Positions 8,450-15,107 of a DNA stretch of 64,000 nucleotides are shown piece by piece. Position 1 is the stretch's first letter, and every line of letters begins with the position of its first letter. The notes under the pieces were generated by a model. That model was not told the origin of the DNA, made no database searches, and saw nothing but the letters and a program-made list of their open reading frames with translations. Made by a program: the position numbers and the translations under genes. The DNA comes from Emcibacter sp. (lineage in GTDB: Bacteria > Pseudomonadota > Alphaproteobacteria > Sphingomonadales > Emcibacteraceae), in NCBI RefSeq assembly GCF_963675455.1, contig NZ_OY776217.1, positions 1,722,001-1,786,000 on the forward strand. Direction: 5' to 3'.

Positions 8450-8731
8450 TTAAACCCACAGCTCCCGGCACAGCCGGGGGTGGTGGATGGCTTCGGGGCC
8501 GATCAGGAAAATGGCGGCGAGGAACAGGACGGGGATGGCCCAGCTGAGCTCGATCATCCGTTTATAGGGATGCAGCGCCAGGCCGAGCAGAAACAGCGGG
8601 ATATAGGCGGCCAGGAAAATCCAGAAAAACAGCACCGTCAGCGGATGCAGCCCGTACCCGCACCAGGCCTGCGGAATATTCCAGTAGAGGGCATAAAGCA
8701 AAAGCCCGGTCCAGGCGGCCAGGCAGAACAC
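8450..8731 (-). CDS. Small hypothetical membrane protein between repeat units
   Basis: A 93-residue frame starting at GTG (8731) and ending beside repeat unit B. It is strongly hydrophobic, with about three membrane helices: residues 1-18, a segment around LTVLFFWIFLAAYIPLFLL, and one around AIPVLFLAAIFLIG. Loops are short and polar; the C-terminus is HHPRLCRELWV. No clear ribosome site is seen, and the region just upstream is the approach to repeat unit C, so the 5' end could be truncated or misplaced. The coding call rests on length, hydrophobic periodicity and GC-rich codon use. I do not recognise the family. Confidence 0.5.
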   Translation of the reverse strand: MFCLAAWTGLLLYALYWNIPQAWCGYGLHPLTVLFFWIFLAAYIPLFLLGLALHPYKRMIELSWAIPVLFLAAIFLIGPEAIHHPRLCRELWV

Positions 8732-8770
8732 ATGGAATTACGGTGACAGTTACCGAATTTTTTCTTCTCT

Positions 8771-8846
8771 TTTTGATTAGTGGGGGGAACTACCGCTCGT
8801 AACCTAGCTACTTGAGTTCCCCCCGCGTCCGTGGGACGCTCCCCCC
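8771..8846 (+). repeat. Palindromic repeat unit C (cleanest copy)
   Basis: TTTTGATTAGT leader, then GGGGGGAACT (8782-8791) pairing with AGTTCCCCCC (8815-8824), loop boxes CTACCGCTC and AGCTACTTGAG, hairpin GCGTCC-GTG-GGACGC (8825-8839) and final TCCCCCC. This copy defines the architecture of the family. Confidence 0.85.
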
Positions 8847-8921
8847 TTACCCAAAAAAGGCTGGCTGAAATTCTGGCCTGAGGATATCCTTGGGACGTAA
8901 CAAGTTTCGGGGGAATTGCCT

Positions 8922-9350
8922 ATGAACGACTATGAATTCTGCGTCTCTTTGCGCCTGTCTCACCCCTCGCGCTCGCTTAAGGACTTTACCGATCTGTTAG
9001 GCCTCACGCCCGCCCGCCTGTGGACGGCGGGGGAGCCGAAGCTGACCCCGAAAGGCACAGCGCTGCCGATCACGGCGGAGGATAGTTTCTGGGAGGCGCG
9101 CTTAAGCGGGTCCGGCAAACGATCCTCGAGCGAAATTTCGCTGGAAGTGTGGCTGAAACAGGCCGTGTCCGATCTGGCTCCACACCGGGAAAAATTCGCG
9201 GAGATTGCCCAGACCGGCGGCCGGGTGGAGCTGTTTATCCGCTGGGCCGGGGACTATAATATGGGCGCCGTCTTTGCGCCGGAGCTGCTTCGGGACCTGG
9301 CGGACTTGCACCTCACCCTCAGCCTGGATGTTTATCCCGAGGGGGAGTAG
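8922..9350 (+). CDS. DUF4279 domain-containing protein
   Basis: A 142-residue soluble protein from the ATG at 8922, which has a GGGGG ribosome site eight bases upstream; an in-frame TTG at 8916 is a poorer start. The N-terminus YEFCVSLRLSHPSRSLKDFTDLLGL, a central W and the C-terminal FIRWAGDYNMGAVFAPELLRDLADLHLTLSLDVYP match the DUF4279 pattern. That family is small, often strain-specific, and sometimes found next to toxins or mobile DNA as a presumed immunity protein. No toxin is visible here. It is bracketed by repeat units C and D. Function unknown. Confidence 0.75.
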   Translation: MNDYEFCVSLRLSHPSRSLKDFTDLLGLTPARLWTAGEPKLTPKGTALPITAEDSFWEARLSGSGKRSSSEISLEVWLKQAVSDLAPHREKFAEIAQTGGRVELFIRWAGDYNMGAVFAPELLRDLADLHLTLSLDVYPEGE

Positions 9351-9354
9351 GGTT

Positions 9355-9478
9355 TTTTTTGATTAGTGGGGGGAACTATCGCTCGCCCATTTTAAAATGC
9401 CCTATCGCCCGGAGGGCTACATGAGGGCAGACTCGCTACTTGAGCTCCCCCCGCGTCCGTGGGACGCTCCCCCCCCCG
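9355..9478 (+). repeat. Palindromic repeat unit D with a second core nested in its loop
   Basis: The outer arms are GGGGGGAACT (from 9368) and AGCTCCCCCC (9443-9452), followed by GCGTCC-GTG-GGACGC and a long C tract. Compared with unit C, the loop carries an extra segment of roughly 45 bases. That segment contains a complete inner core, GCCCTATCGCCC-GGA-GGGCTACATGAGGGC, closely like the core of unit B. The element begins directly after the DUF4279 stop. Confidence 0.8.
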
Positions 9479-9505
9479 GGGGAGGTCTCTATTTGATTGA
9501 TAAAC

Positions 9506-9577
9506 GGGGGGAGTGCGTGAGCACCCAAAAAATCCAGGGAGGGGCCTCAAGTAGCCCAAGCGGGCGATAGGCCCCCC
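9506..9577 (-). repeat. Palindromic repeat unit E (inverted orientation)
   Basis: Read on the minus strand: GGGGGGCCTATCGCCC, GCTT, GGGCTACTTGAGGCCCC, then a spacer, hairpin GTGC-TCAC-GCAC and TCCCCCC. The architecture is that of units A-D but inverted, and it sits directly after the stop of the leftward HD-GYP gene. Confidence 0.8.
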
Positions 9578-9586
9578 AATGATAAA

Positions 9587-10246
9587 TCAGTGATACCGCC
9601 GGCCTTCGTCGAGGAGATCGCCGATCTTGTCGGACAGGGTAAAGACATCGCCCACTTCGGTCTCCAGGCAGTCGAGCGCCGCCAGAACCACCTCGGGCGC
9701 CATCTTGTGCGGGGTCTCGCTCATCAGGATCTGGCCGACCTCGCGCACGCCGGACGGGGTGCGGTAGGTGCGTTTGGACACCAGCGCCGAGATCACATCG
9801 GCAACGCCGAGGATCTGGCCGCCGAGGGAAATTTCCTCGCCCTTGAGCCCGGCCGGATAGCCGCTGCCGTCAATCCGCTCGTGATGTTCGCCGACCATGC
9901 GGACCACGTCGTCGCTGACCTTCAGCTTCTGCAGCAGTTCGCACCCCACAGTCACGTGGGTCTTGACCAGTTCATATTCGGGCGCGCTGAGCTTGCCCGG
10001 TTTGGCCAGCAGCCCGGCGGGAATGGCATGTTTGCCGATGTCATGCAGGTAACCGGCCAGCTTGATCTTCTCGATCCCGGCCGGCAGGATATGCAGCCGT
10101 TCGGCGATGCGGGCGGCGAGCTCCGCCACCATGACGCTGTGTTCCTGGGTGTATAGGTCGCTCAGACCTGTGACAAGGAGAAGAGTGTCTTTGACAATCT
10201 CGTCCAGGTGCAGCGTGTCGGCTGCCGCAGTTTTCTTGTTTTTCAT
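9587..10246 (-). CDS. HD-GYP domain phosphohydrolase, likely cyclic-di-GMP phosphodiesterase
   Basis: A 219-residue single-domain HD-GYP protein. The ATG at 10246 has GGGG upstream; an in-frame TTG at 10264 would add six residues. Diagnostic motifs are HSVMVAELA, the metal-binding HDIGKHAIP, HVTVGCELLQ, and HHERIDGSGYPAGLKGEEI carrying the GYP signature, then ADVISALVSKRTYR. Such proteins hydrolyse cyclic di-GMP or cGAMP. There is no fused receiver or sensor domain, so its input is unknown. It stands between inverted repeat unit E and the thioredoxin-like gene. The phosphodiesterase activity is inferred from the family. Confidence 0.85.
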   Translation of the reverse strand: MKNKKTAAADTLHLDEIVKDTLLLVTGLSDLYTQEHSVMVAELAARIAERLHILPAGIEKIKLAGYLHDIGKHAIPAGLLAKPGKLSAPEYELVKTHVTVGCELLQKLKVSDDVVRMVGEHHERIDGSGYPAGLKGEEISLGGQILGVADVISALVSKRTYRTPSGVREVGQILMSETPHKMAPEVVLAALDCLETEVGDVFTLSDKIGDLLDEGRRYH

Positions 10247-10376
10247 AACCCCAATTCCAACCAAAAATATTCTGTTTATTAACCTAGCCAGGAAAGTGTA
10301 GGACAGAGGATTTAAAAATCCCTTAAGTAGAATAAGGTAAGTCTAATACTTGTTTTGCGGGAATGTCGGGGGGGAG

Positions 10377-10610
10377 CTATTTGATCCACTCTCTGACCTG
10401 TTCCCGGTCGGGCACACCGCCGCTATGGATGACCTTTTCGTCGCAGACCACGGCCGGGGTGCTCATGACGCCGTAACCCATGATGACTTCCGGGCTGGTT
10501 TCATGCACGAGCTCAATCCCGACGCCGGCGGCCTCGGCCTCCGCGGCGATCAGCTCGGCGGTTTTTTTGCATTTGGCGCAGCCGCTGCCCAGGACTTTGA
10601 ATGTTTTCAT
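10377..10610 (-). CDS. Thioredoxin-like small redox protein (CxxC)
   Basis: A 77-residue thioredoxin-fold protein of the redox-active-disulfide-protein-2 type. The N-terminal FKVLGSGCAKCKKT holds the CxxC pair (CAKC), and VMSTPAVVCDEKVIHSG supplies the cis-Pro loop plus an extra Cys. It lies 19 bases after the permease gene on the same strand, almost certainly co-transcribed. In many proteobacteria this pairing accompanies ArsP/DUF318 permeases, suggesting that it reduces or hands over a thiol-reactive substrate. No ArsR-type regulator is visible. Confidence 0.88.
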   Translation of the reverse strand: MKTFKVLGSGCAKCKKTAELIAAEAEAAGVGIELVHETSPEVIMGYGVMSTPAVVCDEKVIHSGGVPDREQVREWIK

Positions 10611-10629
10611 ATCTATTCTCCTTATCCCC

Positions 10630-11625
10630 CTAAAGGAAGGGGCTAAACAGGTTGAAGAGCCAGCCGATCACGGTGAAGGAGATCAGCAGCAGTATAAACA
10701 GGATCGCCAGCAAACGCCACTGCATCACCTGCTTGAGCAGGATGAATTCGGGGAAGCTGGCGGCCACCGTGCTCATGCAGAAGGCGAGGGTGGTGCCGAC
10801 CGGCAGGCCCTTCATGATCAGGCTTTCCATCACCGGAATGACGCCGGTGGCGTTGCTGTACAGCGGAATGCCGAGCAGCACGGCGCCCGGCACCGACCAC
10901 CATTGACCGCCGCCGAGGTGGGCCTCGAGCCAGCCGTCGGGGATGAAGCCGTGCAGGGCCGCGCCGAGGCCGACGCCGATGATCACCCATTTCCACACCC
11001 GGCCGAAGATGTCGAGGGTTTCCGCCTTGGCGAAGGCGTGGCGTTCTTTGAAATTGAGCTTTTCGGGGTGGCCCGCGCCGGGCACGGTGCTTTCCCCGCT
11101 TTGCGCCCGCTCCAGCGCCGTCCGGGCAAAATCCTGCAGCCAGCGTTCGGCCCGGATCAGGTCAAGGAACAGGCCGCCGAGAATGCCGACGCTCATGCCG
11201 ACGACCACATACAGCACAGTGAATTTCCAGCCCAGCAGGCCGAGCAGCAACAGCACCGCCACCTCGTTGATCAGCGGCGAGGTCAGCAGAAAGGCCATGG
11301 TGATGCCGACCGGAATCCCGGCCGAGGTAAAGCCGAGGAACACCGGAATGCTGGAGCAGGAACAGAAGGGTGTGACCGCGCCGAAACCGGAGGCCATCAC
11401 ATAACCCGCGCCGCGGGTCTTGCCCGACAGGAAGTCCCGCACCCGCTCGACCCGGAGCGAGGCGCGCAGGAGGGCGATCACATAGATCATCACCAGCAAG
11501 AGCGCGAAGATCTTGGTCACATCCTCGACAAAGAAATGCAGCGCCGAGCCCAGCTTTGTTGTGGGATCGAGGCCCGCGAGGTCGTAAATCAGCCAGCTGG
11601 CGAAATCGGTGAAGATCTGGAACAT
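10630..11625 (-). CDS. Permease of the DUF318/ArsP-like (SO_0444) metal or metalloid efflux family
   Basis: A 331-residue inner-membrane protein with about eight to ten helices. The hallmark TPFCSCSSIPVFLGF (an FCSCSS cysteine cluster in a helix) and the second half-repeat signature GIPLYSNATGVIPVMESLIMKG identify the permease family that includes methylarsenite exporter ArsP and SO_0444-type copper/zinc efflux proteins. A cytoplasmic loop of about 60 residues rich in Glu and Lys separates the halves. The companion thioredoxin-like protein follows directly. The actual substrate cannot be decided from sequence. Confidence 0.85.
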   Translation of the reverse strand: MFQIFTDFASWLIYDLAGLDPTTKLGSALHFFVEDVTKIFALLLVMIYVIALLRASLRVERVRDFLSGKTRGAGYVMASGFGAVTPFCSCSSIPVFLGFTSAGIPVGITMAFLLTSPLINEVAVLLLLGLLGWKFTVLYVVVGMSVGILGGLFLDLIRAERWLQDFARTALERAQSGESTVPGAGHPEKLNFKERHAFAKAETLDIFGRVWKWVIIGVGLGAALHGFIPDGWLEAHLGGGQWWSVPGAVLLGIPLYSNATGVIPVMESLIMKGLPVGTTLAFCMSTVAASFPEFILLKQVMQWRLLAILFILLLISFTVIGWLFNLFSPFL

Positions 11626-11664
11626 AAATAAAACTCTCCCGTTACTTAATGGGGAGTATGGCCA

Positions 11665-12288
11665 CTAGCCGGGCTTTCGTGCAACCAGAAAAAGGGCTTT
11701 CATACCGCCCGGGTGCCAGTCGTGGACGATCTCGAAACCGGCGTCCCGCATGGCGGCCCTGAGCTCGTTCTGGGTGAAAAACTTGACCGTGGGAAAGAAC
11801 CCCAGCAACCGCCCGAGAGCGATGATCGGTTTCATCACGGTCATGCCGCCGCCGAGGCAGGCGGTGCTGGTGATAAAGGTGCCGCCCGGTTTCAGCATCC
11901 GGTGAACGTCGGCAATGACCTCCCGCCAGTCGTCGAGCAGATGCAGGATGCTCAAGCCCAGCACCATGTCCAGCGAGGCGTCGGGCTGGTTGAGGTCGTC
12001 AATGGCGATGTGCTCGAACGTGACATTGGTCACACCGGCGTCCCGGGCCTTTTCGCGGGCGATGTCGATCATATTTTGCGCGATATCGGTGGCGCGGATG
12101 TGTTTCACATAAGGCGCGTGCAGGATCGCGGTGGAGCCGGTGCCGCAGCCCAGCTCCAGCACCTCCATATCCGGGCGCATGTGGCTCCGGGTGATGTCCA
12201 GCTTTTTCTCATAGGCCGCCTGGTCGGCAATTGGCGACCTCGCATATTTGGCGGCGATTTTATCCCAGTATTTTTCTGACGGATCCAT
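11665..12288 (-). CDS. Class I SAM-dependent methyltransferase
   Basis: A 207-residue Rossmann methyltransferase. Motif I VLELGCGTGSTAI is at about residues 43-55; ATDIAQNMIDIAREKA, the acidic motif MVLGLSILHLLDD and the post-motif LKPGGTFITSTACLGGG follow in order. It resembles UbiE/type-11 methyltransferases, but nothing identifies the substrate. The C-terminal FEIVHDWHPGGMKALFLVARKPG is usual for small-molecule enzymes. It lies 39 bases upstream of the permease on the same strand, so a link with metalloid handling is possible but unproven. Confidence 0.8.
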   Translation of the reverse strand: MDPSEKYWDKIAAKYARSPIADQAAYEKKLDITRSHMRPDMEVLELGCGTGSTAILHAPYVKHIRATDIAQNMIDIAREKARDAGVTNVTFEHIAIDDLNQPDASLDMVLGLSILHLLDDWREVIADVHRMLKPGGTFITSTACLGGGMTVMKPIIALGRLLGFFPTVKFFTQNELRAAMRDAGFEIVHDWHPGGMKALFLVARKPG

Positions 12289-12403
12289 TCATATCCCCTG
12301 TGTCTTTTTAGTATCTGATCAAATGGTTTTTATGTCAAAAACCCTCAACAAGACAAGCTGCTTTAGACGAAAGGAGGTTTTCACAGGACAAAGACAGCCG
12401 GGA

Positions 12404-14269
12404 TTATTTTTCCTGATCCTCGAGCAGCGCCTTGTTATAGCGCTTCAGCACATCCTCCAGATGAACAATACCGATGATCTCCCGGTGCGCATCGTCGCTG
12501 ACCACCGGCAGGATTTCCTCACCCACATGGTCGAACAGGTCGTTGGCATGTTCCAGCGTATCGGACGGGGTCAGCGGTTCGCTCACCTCCCGGCAGATGT
12601 CTGCGGCCCGGGCCGGCTTCTCCTCCTCGGCCGGGGCTTCCGCTTTGCTTTCTTCCTGCGCCTTGCGTCTGGCTTCCTGTTTGAGAAAATGCTTGCGCAG
12701 TTCGGAAAAGGTGATCTTGCCGACGATTTTGGCGGCGCTGTCGATGACAAACAGCTTGTTATGGCCCTTCTCGAGGATCAGCTCGCGGATACGCTCGATG
12801 CCGGCGTCCTCGCCGACGGTGGCGTAATCGTCCCGGATCAGTTCGCGCACATGGCTGGTGCGCATCAGGTGGCGGGCCATGCCGCCCTCCAGGTCGACGC
12901 CGTGCGCCTTCATCTGCAGGTGGAAGAAGCTCGACGCTTTCAGGTAATGGTGGGTGATCAGGTTGGACATCACGACCGCAACCATCAGGGCGGCGGTGAT
13001 CTGGTAGTCGCCGGTCAGCTCGAAGACGATCAATATGGTGCTGATCGGCGCCCCGAGCACGGCCGAGCACACGGCGCCCATGCCGACGATGGCATAAAGG
13101 CCCTGGTTGCCGGAAAGCTCCGGCGCGATATGGGTGGCGATGATGCCGAAGGCGCCGCCGACCATGGCGCCGAGGAACAGGGACGGGCTGAAGACGCCGG
13201 TGCCGTAGCGGAAGGCGAGGCTGATGCTGGTCGCCGCCGTCTTGGCGACAATCAGGGTGAGCAGCAGGGTCAGCGGGAAGGCTTCCTTGAGGGCGCTGTC
13301 GGTGGAGCCATAGCCGACGCCGAGGATATAGGGGCAGGCGATGCCGAGCAGGCCGACGGCAAAGCCGCCGAAGATCGGTCTCGACCAGTCGGGCAGCCGG
13401 GCCTTGCCCATCATTTTGCCGGCGATGTCTTCGGTGAAAAAGATGCTTTTGATGAAAATGATGGCGGCGGCGGCGCTGACCACGCCCAGAATGATGAAGG
13501 CCGGGAATTCATAAAAACTGGTGATGTGATAGTCCGGGATCAGAAAGGCCGGATAGTCGCCCAGATGAATGCGGGAGATGATTGCCGCCGTCACCGAAGC
13601 GATCACGATGGGCGCGAAGGCATGCAGCGCATAATGCCCGAGCACCACTTCGAGGGCGAAAAAGACCCCGGCGATGGGGGCGTTGAAGCTGGCGGAGGTG
13701 GCCGCCGCCACGCCGCAGCCGAGGATGGTGCGGGCAACGCTGTCGGACAGGTGCAGGCGCTGGGCAAACCAGCTGGCAATAGTGGCGCCGAGATGCACCA
13801 CCGGACCCTCGCGGCCGGCGGCGGACCCGGTGCCCAGGGCGACCGCAGCAGAAATCGCGCTGATCAGACCCTTAGTGGTGGGGATGCGGGTATGGTTGAG
13901 GGCATTGGCCTCGATCACTTCGACAAAGCTGTAGGGATGATCCTCGCGCAGGAAGAAACGATAGATCAGGGCGACGGCCAGGCCGCCAGAGGTGGTAACC
14001 AAAAGGATCTTCCACCACGCAAGCCCGAGGACATGACTGAGGATATTTTCGTCCCGGTTTTCCAGCGCGAAATCCTGGACCTGCAGGATCAGCTGGCGGA
14101 ACAGGATCGCGGCATAGGCGACGGCGACGCCGATGAGGACGGCAAGCACGGTCGAGACCACCTTGTCATGGGTGCGGATATAGCGACGGGTATCTTCGCG
14201 CAGCAGGATCAGCGGCGCTTTCAGAAAGCGGGGCAGGTGAAAAAAAGACTTTTCGTTTCCTTCTGCCAT
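12404..14269 (-). CDS. ClC-family chloride channel/antiporter with C-terminal CBS pair
   Basis: A 621-residue membrane protein. The ClC selectivity motif GSAAGREGPVVHLGA carries the gating Glu of GREGP. Further family segments are RYGTGVFSPSLFLGAMVGGAFG and GAVCSAVLGAPISTILIVFELTGDY. The last 170 residues form two CBS domains (around LIRDDYATVGEDAGI to KIVGKITFSELRKH, and EPLTPSDTLEHANDL to IIGIVHLEDVLKRY), separated by a Lys/Glu-rich insert. CBS domains bind adenine nucleotides and tune transport. Whether it is a channel or a Cl-/H+ exchanger cannot be settled by eye. Confidence 0.92.
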   Translation of the reverse strand: MAEGNEKSFFHLPRFLKAPLILLREDTRRYIRTHDKVVSTVLAVLIGVAVAYAAILFRQLILQVQDFALENRDENILSHVLGLAWWKILLVTTSGGLAVALIYRFFLREDHPYSFVEVIEANALNHTRIPTTKGLISAISAAVALGTGSAAGREGPVVHLGATIASWFAQRLHLSDSVARTILGCGVAAATSASFNAPIAGVFFALEVVLGHYALHAFAPIVIASVTAAIISRIHLGDYPAFLIPDYHITSFYEFPAFIILGVVSAAAAIIFIKSIFFTEDIAGKMMGKARLPDWSRPIFGGFAVGLLGIACPYILGVGYGSTDSALKEAFPLTLLLTLIVAKTAATSISLAFRYGTGVFSPSLFLGAMVGGAFGIIATHIAPELSGNQGLYAIVGMGAVCSAVLGAPISTILIVFELTGDYQITAALMVAVVMSNLITHHYLKASSFFHLQMKAHGVDLEGGMARHLMRTSHVRELIRDDYATVGEDAGIERIRELILEKGHNKLFVIDSAAKIVGKITFSELRKHFLKQEARRKAQEESKAEAPAEEEKPARAADICREVSEPLTPSDTLEHANDLFDHVGEEILPVVSDDAHREIIGIVHLEDVLKRYNKALLEDQEK

Positions 14270-14316
14270 GATCTGCGGGTGTCCTGTTACCTGGTTCTTT
14301 CCGGTGTTTGTGCCGT

Positions 14317-14823
14317 TTATTTGCCGGCTGCTTTTTCGGGTCGGCGGATGCCGATGGAGCGGCCCTTTTCGCGGGGGACCGGATATTTCTGATGGTCCTC
14401 ACAGACCTGGCGCAAAACCTCCAGTTTGTCCTCGGAAAAGCGGGTGGGGCGACGTTCGGTTACATCCACATGCAGGGAAATCTGTTCCATTGTGGCCGAC
14501 AGCAGGTGTTCGTCCTTATGCACCAGACGCATGAAATAATGGATGAATTTGCTGTCCATGTCGAGGAACTGAAAATGTACCTTGACCGGTGCGCCCTGGC
14601 TCAGTTCATGCTGATAGGTGACGTGATTTTCCAGGGCGAACATGGAACGGTTGCTGGTCCGCACGTAATCCAGTCCGAGATCTATGGATTCCAGAAAGTT
14701 ATTCAGGGCCTGGTCAAACAGCAGGATATAATAGGCCATGTTCATGTGGCCATTAAAATCAATCCACTCTTCTTTCACGGTGGCTTCGAGCGTGACCGGA
14801 CCGTATTGTTCTTCATTTGACAT
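14317..14823 (-). CDS. Hotdog-fold acyl-CoA thioesterase (4HBT-like)
   Basis: A 168-residue thioesterase of the YbgC/FadM type. The motif WIDFNGHMNMAYYILLFDQA near the N-terminus contains the catalytic Asp-Asn-Gly-His-Met-Asn signature, and VTYQHELSQGAPVKVHFQFLD is the central hotdog helix/strand. I chose the ATG at 14823, with AAAGG upstream. The same frame opens at 14946 and would add 41 charged, probably non-homologous residues; that ATG also has a CGGGA site, so the longer form cannot be excluded. The substrate is unknown. Confidence 0.82.
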   Translation of the reverse strand: MSNEEQYGPVTLEATVKEEWIDFNGHMNMAYYILLFDQALNNFLESIDLGLDYVRTSNRSMFALENHVTYQHELSQGAPVKVHFQFLDMDSKFIHYFMRLVHKDEHLLSATMEQISLHVDVTERRPTRFSEDKLEVLRQVCEDHQKYPVPREKGRSIGIRRPEKAAGK

Positions 14824-15107
14824 TTTTAAGCCTTTTGAAGCGGGTCCTGAAGCGGGCTTCCTCTGTGCATTTATTATATTTTTTCTTTTATCCCCGATTG
14901 AAAAAGAGTTGTCATCCTCTTTTTGGTTCTTTTTGCCAAAAAACATAAAATCCCGTGTGAAATTAATTATTTGTGCTTACTCCCGACATATTATTGCCAC
15001 GGTTTGTGGGTCATGTATAATTCGCTGCGCACCATCACTAACCAGTGCAAAATCGTCCGAAACAAGCTTGAAAACAGACTGATCTTTGGGGAAAGGCAGA
15101 ATAAAAG

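Noticed and set aside
8782..8846. Simple intrinsic terminators
   Set aside because: The G/C stems are strong but no T run follows, and each has a second hairpin and conserved loop boxes, which terminators do not need.
8312..9577. Integron attC sites or a CRISPR array
   Set aside because: The palindromes lack RYYYAAC/GTTRRRY core boxes and no integrase is visible. Spacing is irregular, the units differ and there are no uniform spacers, so they are neither attC nor CRISPR.
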